Positions 33,373 through 46,841 of a stretch of DNA of 64,000 nt are shown here, one piece after another (position 1 is the stretch's first letter; every line of letters starts with the position of its first letter). The translations under genes and the position numbers were made by a program. The stretch is taken from NCBI GenBank assembly GCA_014529385.2, contig CM043948.1, forward strand, positions 74,298,791-74,362,790, given 5' to 3'. This stretch comes from Adiantum capillus-veneris (Eukaryota > Streptophyta > Polypodiopsida > Polypodiales > Pteridaceae). Under the pieces are notes generated by a model. The model saw only the letters and a program-made list of their open reading frames with translations. It had not been told where the DNA came from and did not search any database.

Positions 33373-35444
33373 GAGTGGCATAAAATGGTAACCATCTTTT
33401 TGCAACATTTGTCAGCCTACTCAACGTCCTCTTCCTCATATATGTATATATTTTTCTACGCTATTAAGTTATCTAGAGTAAATTCCCCCTCTTCGTTTAA
33501 CCTTTGTGGCGACACATACATTATACTCTTCCCAAAAATGTCACCTTAGTCATATATTTATATTACCACCCTTTTCTTTTTTGCTTTGTAAATAGAATAA
33601 GCATACAATAACCAACTATATACCCTCAAACTTTCTTAACTCTTGTGAATTAGTAGTAGAAAAATAATATATCCATCTTCCACCCCATATAGATAAATTC
33701 CCATGGAAATCAACTCTCCACTTGTCTTTACCAAAGATTATGGTCCCTCTCTACAAGTCTTCTATGCCCCCTACATAGGTGGCCCAATATCTCTTAAGAA
33801 TATACATATAGTTTCTCTCCTTTCAAAAAGACTCCAATTGTATATTCTTTTCACAAGAAAATAATATTGGGCCCTCCTCTATTTGTTTAAGCATCATAGC
33901 CTTTTGAAAAAGCATGATTCCCCTTGGATGCATACAAGCAAAGGGCCCATACAAGAAGACTTGGAAGCAAAAGGTTCCCTAGCCTAGTGTGGACCTTCCA
34001 AACCAAATTCCTTGGTGCATGGGCGTGAAGAATAGTCCAAATTCATATCAAACATATTGAGAAGGTCAAATTTGCCTTTTGAAGCATGTCATTCCGAGCT
34101 ACAGGTAAAACGTTATGGTCAAAATAGTGTAAATCTGTCAGATTCGCAGCAAAAGGGAACTGGAAATCAAGTAAATCAAGAGGGTGAGATCTTATTTTTC
34201 CCCTACTCATCTTCTAGAAGAGCAATGAGTGTTCAAGGTCACTTGCATGTGATGGGACCAACCTAAAGATGCTTTCTAAATGCCAAGACAAACAAGTTGA
34301 GATACCCCGCAGGAGCCACCCGTAGGGCCTCATGGTGGGGCCCACCTACATTATGCACCCCTATGGAGCCTTCACGGTCTAAAATGATATTTTTGGTGAA
34401 TAAATAGTCCCTTTTATGTCCAATATTCAATGGGTGGTCAAAGGACACTTAATTAGGTCTAATCACTTACTCTAATTAAGTGTAGCATAATCCCACTCCT
34501 ACACAACTATAAATAGCCCCCCTTGGAGAGACTCAAGGACAGACACCTATATTTTCAACTTCATGTTGTTTCTTGATCAATAGTAGAGAAAACCCCAACT
34601 CTCCCTCTTTCACATCCTCCCTCCTAACCCTCCTCCTTGGAGGAAGTGCAACTCTATTCTCCACTCTTTCCATTCTACAATCTCTTACTCCATCAACCCA
34701 ATAAATCATTTGTAGCACCTCAATAACTTGTAAATACATCATGATCTCTCTCATGGTTATGTTAACGATCATGAAATCATCTTCAAAACTTTCAAGTGTC
34801 GCATTTCGTGATGGTTAGCCAGCGTCTGTCCTCCCCTTAAAAGGTGTGCGGGAAATCAAGTAAGTGTTCTATTCTCAATTTACCATTGGTTTGTTTCTCC
34901 ACACTTATTCAATTGGTCTAAAGAAATTTCTCACTCCAACTCTCTTTTGCTTCATTACATATGCATGTGGCTACCTCTCATGGTGATTTTATTTATGTCA
35001 CGACATTGCATAGATGGAGATGAGCTCTCTATGCAAAGTGTGTTAGTTTGATGTAAGCGATTCTTTTGTGTGTTTGAGAGGCAAGTCTTGTGCGCATGAT
35101 TTTTTGATGAGTGCTTGAGAGAGGAAGAGTTTGGATGTATTATGGGTATTCTTATGGGGAGAAGGTGAATGCTATTCCACAAATTGCATATTTCATTTTG
35201 ATGCACGGCATTCGGTTGCATAATCGTTGATGGTGTTCAAGTGTCCAAAGTGTATATAGAGTAAGGGGGTTTTCAAAGTGTGTTGCTTGAGTGGGTGAGT
35301 GCAAGTGTTATTTTGATTGGTTTCCTTCTCCACTCCCAAAAGAAGGTGGTGCCCCAAGTAGTGTGCGTACCTCTTTACGAACATTTTGTGAGGGTAGGCC
35401 CATTGGTTTGGGTTTAGAGGCCCCATTTCAAAAAGCTCGCCCTC
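33373..35444. mobile_element. 2.07-kb insertion splitting the satellite
   Basis: The satellite word gaaaccatttgcaaaag is broken at ccatt and resumes after 2,072 bp, with accatt duplicated on both sides (33367-33372 and 35445-35450). The insert begins gagtggc and ends gccctc, a weak inverted similarity only. It carries a TATA-like ctataaatagc at about 34508 followed by a pyrimidine-rich leader and an aataaa at about 34700, so it may hold an LTR-like promoter. No transposase or RT is visible. The class is unresolved. Confidence 0.65.
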
Positions 35445-38290
35445 ACCATTTGCAAAAGTCTTTACCTCATGAAGCTTAAGCGTGAGCTTGAGAGCCTCTC
35501 GAGGCAACGACTCTCGAAAAACTCATAAGATTGAAGCCTCATAAGATACAATCTCTACTCCTAGAGCCTCTAGCCCATGAGGCTCAAACCTCATAAGCTT
35601 GAAGTCTCAAAAGCTCAAAGTCAACCTCATAATCTTGAAGCCTCATAAGCTAGAAGCATCTAGCTCATAACCTTGAAGCCACATAAGCTACAACCTATGC
35701 TCCTAGAGTTTGTCGCTCATGAGGGTCAATTTTAAGGTCAAGTCTCACAACCTAGTGAATCAATTTTCATTTATCATGATCTAAAAATCCCAGCAAGAAT
35801 CTTTATAGCTCAAAACCATTTTCAAATTTCCCTAGATTGAGAGCCTCTTGAGACAAAGAGTCTTGAAAAATGCATAAACTATAATCTCTTCTCCTAGAGT
35901 CTCTAATTTATGAGGCTTGAACTTAAGTTTGAGCCTCATGACCTGGAGATTTACTTTTCAAGTCTCATGAGCTAGATATTCTAGGATTATTCTTTCTTGT
36001 TAGAAACCATTTGCAAAAATCTTTACCCCATGAGTCTTGCAAGATCCTTTTGAGACAAAGACTCTTAAAAAATTCATAAGGTTGAAGCCTCATAAGCTAC
36101 ATTCTTTGCTCCTAGAGTCTCTATCTCATGAGGCTCAAACCTCATAAGCTTGAACTCTCAAAAGCTATAAGTCTCAACCTCATAAATTTGAAGCCACATA
36201 AGCTAGAAGTCTCTATCTCACAACCTTAAATCCACATAAGCTACAACCTGTGCTCCTAAAGTGTGTTTTCCATGAGGCTCAAACTGAAGGTCGAGTCTCA
36301 TGACCTAGAGAATCAATTTTCACGTTTCACAATGTAGATATCCTAGCAACATTCTTTCTAGCTCTAAACCATTTGCAACATTCTCTATCTTGAGAGCTTC
36401 TTGAGACAAAGAGTCTTGAAAAACTCATAAGCTATAGTCTCTACTCCTAGAGTCTTTGGTTCCTGAGGTTCAAACTTAAGTTTGAGCCTCTTGACATAGA
36501 GATTAAATTTTCAAGTGTCATGAGATAGAGATTCTAGGAGGATTCTTTCCAGATAGAAACCATTTGCAAACGTCTTTACCCCATGAGGCTTTGGGTGTAA
36601 GCTTGAGAGCCACCCAAGAAAAAGACTCATAATGTGTAACACTCATAAGCTACAATCTTTGCCCCTAGAGCCTCTAGCTCATGAGGCTCAAACCTGATAA
36701 GATTAACATATCATAATCTAGAAGTCTCAACCTCATAAGCCTGAAGCCTCATAAGCTAGAAGTATCTAGCGTATAATATTGAAGCCACATAACCTACAAC
36801 CTATGCTCCTAGAGTGTGTTTCTCATGAGGCTCAAACTTAAGGTTGAGTCTCATGACCTAGAGAATCAATTTTCATATCTCATGGTCTAAGATCCTATCA
36901 AGATTCTTTCTATTTTGAAACCATTTGCAAAAGTCCCTAACTAATTAGGCTTGTGCTCAAACATGAAAGCGTCTTGAGACTCTTAATTTTGAAAATCTCT
37001 TAGAAGTCTCATAAGCTAAATGATCTACTCCTAGAGTCTCTAGCTCATGAGGGTCAAACTTACATTTGAGCTTTGTAAGCTAGGACCTCATAAGCTAGGA
37101 GTCTCTAGCTCATAAACTTGAAGCCACATAAGCTACAATATCTTCTCCTAGATACTGCTTTCACGGCATCGGGCTCTTTAACCAACTGTTCCCCAACCTA
37201 ATTGGAGGGAAAACAACCGCTGCTATACCAACCTTCATTTCACAGATAAGTGAGGAGAGACAAAATTATGAGACTTGAAATTACGCTCGAGCCTCGTGAC
37301 TTAGAGACTCAATTTCAAGCCTCGTGAGCTAGATATTCTAGTAGGACTCTTTCTAGCTAGAAACCATTTGAGCCCTGTAAGCTAGGACCTCATAAGCTAG
37401 GAGTATCTAGCTCATAAACTTGACGCCCCATAAGCTACAATATCTTCTCCTAGAGACTCTAACTCATGAGGCTTGAACTTACGCTCGAGCCTGATGACTT
37501 AGAGACTCAATTTTCAAGCCTCATGAGCTAGATATTCTAGTAAGATTATTTCTAGCTAGAAACCATTTGAAAAGTATCTAGCTCATGAGGCTTGAGCTCA
37601 AACTTGTGAGCCTCTTGAGAAAAGACCCTTGGAAAAAATATCTCTAGTTGAGAATTCAGTCTTAAGTTCGAGCCTCATGACTTGGACACTCAGTTTTCAA
37701 GCCTCATGAACACTACAGTAGAACTCTTTTTAGTTAGAAACCATCTATAAGAGTGTCTATCTCACAAGGCATAAATTGAATCTTTACATCATGAGGCTTG
37801 GAATTATGTTTGAATTGATCTAAAGACCGAGTTTCTAAGCATCATGACCATTCTAGTAGGACTCTTTCAAGTTAGATGCCATCCACAAGAGTACTGTCTC
37901 ACAAGGCTTTAAAGGCCAAAGATCCTTGTAGAATTTTTTCTAGGTGATCTTCTTTGTGAGTCTCTACTTCATGAGTTTTGATATTAAGTTTGAACCTCAC
38001 AATCCAGAGACTCAATTTTTAAGCCTAATGAGAACATTAATAGGACTCTTTCCAGCTTTGAACCATGTGCAAAAGTGTCAATCATACTAATATCAAGAGC
38101 CTCATGATCTAGAGGCTTTTGACAAAATCTTTCAAGTTGAAATCCATCTTAGCTCACAAAGGATTTCAAGCCTCATGACCACCCTAGTGAGACTATTCTA
38201 GCTAGAAACTATCTGCAAGTGTCTATCACACTAACTACAAGAGCCTCATGAGTCAAAGACTCTTCCAACCCTCTTTCTAGTTGAAAGAAA
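35445..38290 (+). repeat. 'gagcctcatga' satellite, right part
   Basis: Continuation of the array after the insertion. The marker gagacaaagagtctt is at about 35850 and 36404 (554 bp apart). From about 36.9 kb units become shorter and more diverged, fading by 38.3 kb. A foreign-looking GC-richer stretch lies at about 37150-37260. Confidence 0.88.
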
Positions 38291-39116
38291 TGGACATGGA
38301 TCTTATCTTATGAAAAGATTCTAATTTTGTGTAGATAAGCCACCTAAATAGAAAACAAGATAAGGTTCATTGCTAATAGTGCAAGAGAATGTATATGCAT
38401 TCAAGTGCCACATCATCAAGACCATATGATACATTAAGTAGCTTCATTTCTAGCTTTAATATATAGATCCTCTTTACATCTATTTGATAAGAGATATCCT
38501 TGATAATCTGGATCATACAAAGATACCAAGAAAAAGTTATAAATTTTTATGTCCTAAGTTGAAGTCTTCCTGGGATAATTTACATATGTTTTATAAGAGG
38601 TAGCTTGAATGAAAAAGACTTTGTTCTATAAGAATAAACCTTAGGTATCTAATTTACGTTATGAAAGCTTATCAGACATATTTTTGTATTTATGTAAGGT
38701 CCTTAATTGAAAATGAAATTCACACAACTATATCAAGCACTCGTAATGAGTCAAACATAAATAGACTATTAATAATGCTTTCAAACATTGAACTTGAATA
38801 AGTGCCAAGCGTTGAATATATTTATAAATAATGTTAATTATGTATCTTGGTGTAATGGTTTTCATCTTTTTCATGAGTTTTAATCTTTATTCTATTTTGA
38901 GTTTTTAGTTTATGTGGTATTTCTAAACAAAACATTTGGAGTTTGAAAATCAATTTCTCAAAAGATGCATTAATGTTGATATCTATTTACCTTTGCTACT
39001 TTGTACCTGGTGATCTTTTAGTCTAGCAAAAACACCTTTTCAATGTACTTCATGTTTTATTCATCCTTGTTGGCCTATGATACTCATTACTTGTTTTATG
39101 TTTTGCAGCTCAACAT
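38291..39116. other. No gene seen; AT-rich
   Basis: No recognised feature. Confidence 0.45.
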
Positions 39117-39798
39117 TTCTTCCATGGACGTGCTTTCTACCATGTCATCGTGTTTTTCTTTAGTGGCACACGAGGACGTGTGCCAAATTAGGAAGGGAAA
39201 AAATTTAGCAGTGGCTAACAGATGTTACACCGATTATGCACTGAGCGAGGAATGTGCTATGGATGTGCACATATTTTCTATCCACATTGTATAAGGTCTT
39301 GGCCTCATTGAGAGTTCCAAATTGTAGATGGTAGCTAGAGGGTTTAACTTAATCCCATAGTAGAAAGGATTGTGGTACAAGCGTTTATAAGAAAGCCTTT
39401 TATGCAAAGAGGCTTCATTCTTGAGTATCCATTCTTGAGAGCTCTCTCTTGAGTGGTTCACTTTATGGATGGCCTAGCCTTGAGCTTAATGCCCATGCTT
39501 AGAAGGCTAGTGATAATCCATTGTAATTAGAGAAGAATTTCTTAGTCTAATCCCTACTCTCTTCATTAGATTTAATTGTTCTATATTCCATTATGTCATG
39601 AAGTAGTTTCACCTTCTCATTTTTCTAGATTTGAGTGTGTGTGATGACTTCTTGCTTATTGACCACTCATATCCTTCTATGAACACTTGATTTGTGATAT
39701 TTAACATCTCTAATTAGGTTGATTAAGTTGGTTCTTAATCTTGTGATTAGTGTATGTGCCCTATTGTTTGATTATGTGTGGATGGGTTTAATAAAACT
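39117..39798 (+). repeat. Long inverted repeat, left arm
   Basis: Matches the reverse complement of 40006-40686 over about 0.68 kb with scattered mismatches. Anchors include ggctaaca.atgttacacc, gagagttccaaattgtagat, aatcccatagtagaaagga, gagtatccattcttgagagc and aagtagtttcacct. Confidence 0.88.
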
Positions 39799-40005
39799 TG
39801 AGTACCATTCACCTTGTGTGTGTAGCTTTTGATGAAGTACCTTGATTGGCATGTGGTGATTGGAGAGGCCAACACCAATGCAAATAGTGTGTGCTTGTCA
39901 AGAGTGTGCTTTGAGATTCTAGTCTATGGCAAGTCGGACTTTGGTGGGCTTAATGTGTGTAGGCGATACTTGATTGATGATTATGGTGTGAATGGTGCTT
40001 GAATT

Positions 40006-40686
40006 TCATTAAACCCATCCACACACGAGCAAGCAATAGGGCACATACTCTAATCACAAGATTAAGAACCTACTTAATCAAACTAATTAGAGATGTTAAA
40101 TATCACAAAAATCGAGAGCTCATAGAAGGATAGGAGTGGTCAATAAGCAAGAAGTCGTCACACACACTCAAATCTAAAATAATGAGAGGTGAAACTACTT
40201 CATGACATAATGGAATATTGAAGAATTAAGACAAATGAAGAAAGTAAGGATTAGATTAAGAAATGCTTCTCTAATTATAATGGATTAGCATTAGCCTTCT
40301 AAGCATGGGCATTAAGATCAAGGCTAGTCCATCCGTAAAGTGAACACTCAAGAGAGAGCTCTCAAGAATGGATACTCAAGAATGAAGCCTCTTTGAATAA
40401 AAGGCTTTATTATAAAGGCTTGCACAATAATCCTTTCTACTATGGGATTAAATTGAGCCCTCTAGCTAGCATCTACAATTTGGAACTCTCAATGAGCCCA
40501 AAACCTTATACAATGTGGATAGGAAATAATGTGCACATCCATAGAACATCCCTCGCTCGGTGCATAATTGGTGTAACATGTGTTAGCCGCTACTACCAGT
40601 TTAACTCTAGTATCTTTGGTGAAGGTCGTCATCTCTACTACCGTGTACAATTATGATAACTATCGATACAGACATCCATGAAGAAC
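40006..40686 (-). repeat. Long inverted repeat, right arm
   Basis: Partner of 39117-39798. The loop between the arms is about 207 bp. The arms contain no recognisable protein. The content (stem with ctctctcttgagtg and mixed AT-rich DNA) could be two LTRs or other copies in head-to-head orientation, or the arms of a foldback element. I found no convincing target duplication. Confidence 0.88.
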
Positions 40687-43600
40687 ATAGTCTGTGACTC
40701 ATCCTTACCATATGATCCCTTTCATTCTAAAAGTTTAAGTTCTCTCCTTTGAGTATGGTGATATTTTTTGCCTTTCACGAGGCTCAAAACTTGGCCCGTC
40801 TATGCCCTCAAAATTGAGATTGAGCCTCATCCTTCTTAGAGTCCTCCTTGGAATGGAACTCAAAGAATTTCATTTAATTTGATTATCTTGAGTTTGTCCA
40901 AATACTCTTTCATCATGAGCCACAATTTTGTACCTCATCACTTTCATAAGTAGTTCTCTAGCTCAATGGTCAAAGAGTCTCGTTTTTAAACTTCAATAAT
41001 TTTATGAGGATTCTTTGGTTAATAATTAAAGAGTCTCTTCCCTTTATTGTAATCACACGATCAAAGCTAAGTATGAGTATCTACCCTTTTCTGAAGGCTC
41101 AAACTTAAGTTTTATCATCAACACTTTCATTGGTTTGTTAGGGAAAAGTGGCATTTCTAGCCTAGCTCTAAAGTGTTTTCTTCTTGAGGCAATGGAGAGT
41201 ATCCAATGTAAGTTGAAGCCTCTTCCACCTTGTGCAAAACTTTTATGTCAAATCTAAGGTAATTTTTTCCTTTGATTATTGATAAAAATTTATTGAGACT
41301 CCACTATACTAGATGAACATGTCTTAGCTAAAAGTTGAAACACTTGTGTTTCTAGCTATGGTGAGACTCAACATTATTTTTATCTGGATTTCAAAGCTTG
41401 GTATTTTTGCTTCATATTAGTCTATGGGTTGACAAGTTTGATATATGACCATATGGTAACATTAAGCAATGATTTCCATGGGTGGACAAGATTGATATAT
41501 GACACTATTTGAAGATAAAATTATCATGTCTCCTGCAGAGTTCTAGCATCTCTTTTTGAAGAGACTCAAATTTTTCATCCTCTTAGTTAAAGGTCTTTTC
41601 TTGTAGATTTAGACTATTCTTTAGAGAGATTAGTTTGAAGGAAGATGGTTTGACTAGCTGTAAACAATAACACTTGGATGAAGACTTTTTGGAATCAAAA
41701 TACGTGAAGCATGCTAAAATCATTTTTTTCTCAAGGACTCCAAGGTGGTGCTGGAGTGTGAAAGGTATTATTTGAAAAATTACAATGTAAGCCAAACAAA
41801 GTTAAAATGACTTCTATTGAGGTCTCCTTAACTAGAAATGTGCCAAAAAAAGGTAAGTTGTCTAAATATTGGCTTTTCCATTATAAAATATAAAGTTGTG
41901 GGTGTAGTATGAGGTGTGATTGTATTCTTTATTTCTCTATGTGAATAACAAGATAGAAATTTTAGTGCATTTAGATTGGTACATGATCTTTTTTTTTTTT
42001 TAATAGCAAAATTCACAATTTTGAGTGAATTAGATTGACCATCCCATCAAATTACAAGATCTTTCCATGCTCGTGCTGAGCCATGACATCATTGAGAGAC
42101 TATAATTACATCACGACTAATTGGGGAGCCACCCCTAACGGCCCGTCCCCTTATCCTTGGTACAAAGCATCGGTAATCCTAGGACAATCATCTGAGTTTT
42201 GCTTGCATCCAAGTGTCCATATTAGTACTTTACTTTTTTGTATAATTTCTTCAAAGCGATTGGTACATGATCTTACTTCTCAAACATAGACTACATGATG
42301 AATCTTAGTAACCATATATTTAATGGTTAAATTTGATGCTACTAAGTCATGATTCTTTTGGATTGTTTTGTTGGTATTCAAATGATCAATACAAACAAGC
42401 AATGGCTACCTCATGAAACTATCTCATGAAATTTACATTACTCTCTCCCAATGTCAAGCATGCATATGCTCATCTCATTAAGAGACAACTCTAGCATCTG
42501 TACTTATCTTAAACCTATTGAAGATAAACCAAGGGTACCACCTCCATGAAAATATATCATGGACATATCCTTCATATATATATCACTTAATTTAAAAAGA
42601 AAGCATGCTTATACTATTCATAAGAGATAATTTCCACTTTTTTCATTATTAAAGAGATGCCTTCCATAACCTAGGGCATGAGGAATAGTGTTTTTTCTAT
42701 AGTTTTGATCCATATCTCTCTTCCCTTTCATTCTGCTCAATAGGGATGCTTTTATATTGTTCAATTATTGTGTAAGATATTCAACACAGTCAAACGGTAC
42801 CAAAACCATGAAAATACTCTTATGGAAGTAGCCTACATTTATGTAATATTCATTTGGAATAGAAGGCATTCTCATGGTCTCCATAAGAGAGAGTTTGTAC
42901 CTTTGTGATAAAAGAGGTTGATCTAGAAAATTTTTTGAGGGGAACAATAATTTCACTTTTTGAGGGGAATAATAATTACATGGCTAGTTGCATGGATATA
43001 TGCAAATATAAGCAAGAAGATAATTGCAACACTCTAGTAAATGAATCCACTTGCAATGGAGAAACAAAGTGTGTACAAGAGGAAACACAATGTTAAAGGA
43101 TACATTTATATTGGGTTAAACCCTTGATATCATTGTTGAGATCACATTTATCTTGTTGTGAATATGAATTGCTTGCATAAATGGGAGTATGTTTTAATAT
43201 CTTATTGTTCTTCATTTTCTATCTTGGTGTTATCATTCTCATTTATCATCCCCTCAATATGAAAATTTCTTTAGTGAGGGCTTGTAAAAAAAACTTTTTT
43301 TTTTTGCTTATTTGTCATCTGAGTGTTTCTTAACACTGTAATCCTTGATGATGCTTTCAACTCTAATAGCATGTTAAAAAAATGCCTCAAATTTAAAGGC
43401 ATTATATTTTTTAATTAGCACAATTTTTTATGGAAGAGCTATTCATAAAGAAGTATCTCTTCCATATCAACAATGTTAAACCATGCTTCTGAAATTGTCA
43501 TTGTATATGCAGAAACACAACAATATAGCTATGTGTTGAGCCTATGTCTATGTGTTAAGGCTATCTTTATGATATTAGGCTGATAAGTACTTCATGTGAG

Positions 43601-44400
43601 TGGCGAGTGAGACTCAAGATTGTATTGTATCCCCAATGGAGTGTCCTAAGTAGGACTAGAATTTAAGGATTGAACATAAGTTTGATCCTCCCATCCATGT
43701 GACATTGTCTTATTTCTATATGGCAAGATATAGGAATTGGATTTGCAATGTGCATTTGGAAATAAATATGAGATTCATATTTATTTCATGAGAGGCACAT
43801 GAGGCATCTAAGAAGCATCACCAAAAAGTTAGGAAAAAACATAAATTTGAGACTCACATGCAGGTGTTAGTGGGTCATTTTCAAAGGGCACTAATAAAAA
43901 CTAGTATGTGTGCCTTGAACTAAGTTTGAGCTGCATGCCCACTTGCTATTAGGTGAGGCATGTGAGGCACTTAGGATCAACTTCATCTTAGTATCCTACA
44001 TAGAAACAACAAGTTGATCTTTAACTTACATTTGAGCCCCATATTCCATGTACTAGTGCCTTGAACTAAGTTTGAGCATGTCCAATTGCTAGTTTAAGTG
44101 AGGCATGTGAAAATCAAAGTTAACTTCCCTCCTCTCTTGATATCCCATACAACAAAAAAAGAGAGGCTCAAACTTACTTTTGAGCCTTCTATTCATGGGA
44201 TAGTGCCTCATTTCTATATGGCATAAAGGGTCTCCCCAAAATCATAAGGTCAAACTTAAGGAAAATACTCTAATTTTAAGTATCATCTAAAAAACGGGAC
44301 TTGAATAATTCCCAGAATTCCTAAATATGTCTTTCTAGCTTGTGATCACAACTTTTGAATGAATAGATGGAAACATTTCTTTGCACCATATCTATACTAG
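40687..44400. repeat. Decayed satellite vocabulary; no gene
   Basis: Scattered words from the main satellite (gaggctcaaacttaagttt at about 41096, gaggctcaaacttac.tttgagcc at about 44165, gagcctcat at about 40824) lie in AT-rich DNA. A poly-T run is at about 41990-42002. No coding frame is recognised. Confidence 0.5.
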
Positions 44401-45519
44401 ACCACTGGTAGATCCCTTCCAATGACATTGATCCATTAAAAAACTAAATGCAAAAGAATCCTCCTCAAATGTCACCTTGTCTCGGGGCCCACAAGGGTCA
44501 ACACCTAAGGCTATCACATCTTCGGAACAGACAGAATCAAGATGAAATGTCAATCCTAGGAAGCAAGTGACTCGCCAAGGGCATGGAGGCATGCCAAGAG
44601 GTTGTCAATCTCTTGTTTGAACACAATAAGCTCCACTCTAGCACTTGTTGTGAATTCTATCTACCGAAATCTCCAATTCTATCCTTCAATCCTCTCACAC
44701 AACCACATGAAAATCCTCCAACATATCAACTACCATTGACTTCAAACATGATACAAAATTTCTTGAGACTATATGGAACAGAATTGGACCGTCAGAATCA
44801 TAATATGAAATCGATAAAAAAAAATTCATTTTGTCGGCTAGCCAGATGCATGTCAGCTTTTTATACTTCAAACTTGCCTACTAGGTTCTCCTAAGTTCTT
44901 GGAATCTTGTGCAATTGACAAAATCCCAAAATGACACTTGGACAGAGAGAAATGTCACTTGGAAGGTCGTATAAGTTAATACTTGGTTTTTGCAAAACGC
45001 TTGGAATGTAGGTATCCACATGTAGAGTTCAATGAGACAAACACAATGGTGCCCTCGGAATTTTGATGTGACAACTGTGCTGTGCAGCGCAAGAAATTGA
45101 AATTCACAGTAGAGAGTAGATGACACACAACATATAGATAAAACCTTATCAAATCATTCATTCTTTCATAATAATGATTGTACAAAAAACTCTACAATCT
45201 TGTTTTTTATACCTTGGCTCCATGTTTTATGGTACAAGAGCTAGACTTGTCGCAATAGCATCAAAAATTACATTTTTGGCTTCAAAGTTACATAATGATA
45301 GCAGATACAAATTTTTGAAGAGATATCACAATCAATTGGAATTACAAGGGTGAAAGCTGTTAACCTGACATGCTTTTTGTGCTATTTAGCACGAGCCAAC
45401 AAGCACCTCTTGTAAGCATAAAATGAGGGGGTATTTTTGAAATGTTTTATTTCAAAAAATACATTTGAAGTCTTTTGCATAGTTTTCACTAGACGTTACA
45501 CACAAAGAGTGGTGCAATA
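44401..45519. other. No gene recognised
   Basis: Frames at 44583-44894 (plus) and 44881-45126 (minus) match nothing I know and have no motif support. Confidence 0.4.
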
Positions 45520-45855
45520 ATGATGCATGGAGGGAAGCCAAGTGTAGGGGCCACATGCAAGAGAGATGGGGGGAAGCAGTCTCAAGCTACAAGCACGGTT
45601 TTTCCTGCATCTCACAAAGGTCAGTCAACCATCTCAGATGATCTCATTGACATGACACCAACAAAGAAGTCAAAGGCAGCCAAATTAGCTCGTTCTCCTC
45701 CTTCTTCTCCACCCTTTCAGAGTCCCATAGTATCTACAACTTCTCCTTCAGCCCGGCAAGGGGTCAAAGCTAGCAACAGGGTGACCCATTCTTGTGTAGA
45801 ACTTTCCCCAATGGCAAATAGCATTCATGTAGGGAAGGGGAATCTCGACTCCGGT

Positions 45856-45911
<56 letters not shown>

Positions 45912-45981
45912 ATCGCATGACACCAATGACTTGACTAGGCCCTTGTGTGGATGTGGGTGTGTCTCCTTCTATGGCTGCTGA
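45520..45981 (+). CDS. Unrecognised frame, low-complexity tail
   Basis: A 153-codon frame with an N-terminal part rich in K, S, P and T (TPTKKSKAAKLARSPPSSPP) running into a CT microsatellite (45858-45912) that yields S/L repeats. The first ATG at 45520 is followed by a second. The K/S/P-rich part resembles a disordered, possibly nuclear segment, but I recognise no family. It could be the start of a decayed gene continuing with 46593-46841, or chance. Confidence 0.25.
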
Positions 45982-46592
45982 GTAATTGTATGTGGGACAT
46001 GCCCCAGGCTAATGTAAGGGTTGAGGTTGATCTCAAGGTTGCTGGCCATAATTGGACTCATAGAAAAAGCTATGTCAGGTGTAATTTTGTGAGTGTCAAT
46101 TGAGGAGCTTAATTGCAAATATGAGTGATTTGATTGATGTGTAGTTTAGCATATAAAATCTGCAAACTAGCATGGAAAATGTGTTTTGGCTGTGCTGGCC
46201 ATAGCCAGGCTTGCAAAAGAATCTCTTTAATGTGTTTTTTTTTGGTGCTTTAGTATAATTTATCTTGTGTTTTCTTATTATAATCTTGTGCTCCATGGAT
46301 ATGCATTGACTATGCTAGCTAGCATGAATTGGGTTGTGTCCAGCATACCCTTAATGAAAACAGGAATTGCAAGTGTGCTAATTAGCATACCAGTTGTTGT
46401 GCAGCTTAGCATTACCTAGTATGAAAACTAGCATTCTAGGTATGCTGGCCATAAGTGGGCTAGCAGAAGAAGCTATGTAATGTGCAATTTTGTTGTGTTT
46501 CAATAAAATTTACCTATAATATAATCTAGTATTTTTGTAACATATCTCGTGTTTTTGTAATGTAACTTTTTGTGTTTTTGTGATATAATCAA

Positions 46593-46841
46593 TTGTCATT
46601 GGGGGGTTGTGCAATGCGATGGAGATATCTAAAGGTGAACATCTTGATTCAAGGGAAATTTTGTATTACTACAGAGGATTTTAATGTTGTGCATGGCCTC
46701 TTGAGAGATGGTACAGACCAAAAGATGGTGAAGTGGGAGAAAATCAACGATGGGGAGTGGTTTATCGTTTTTAAAGAAGAGAAGAATCGCAACCAGTATC
46801 GTATCAAACTCAATTGGGTACTTAACAAGATGTATGCGTAG
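46593..46841 (+). pseudogene. Unrecognised gene-like fragment and decayed continuation
   Basis: The 82-codon frame has a balanced, protein-like composition (DFNVVHGLLRDGTDQKMVKWEKINDGEWFIVFKEEKNRNQY), which chance frames in this window lack. Downstream to about 47700 several frames give further plausible charged or helical peptides (for example around 47220-47400 and 47620-47760) separated by stops, as in a decayed gene or element. I cannot name the family. Confidence 0.35.

Noticed and set aside
32354-35507. Short frames inside the satellite and its insertion
   Set aside because: Frames follow the repeat and are broken in neighbouring units; nothing is conserved at protein level.
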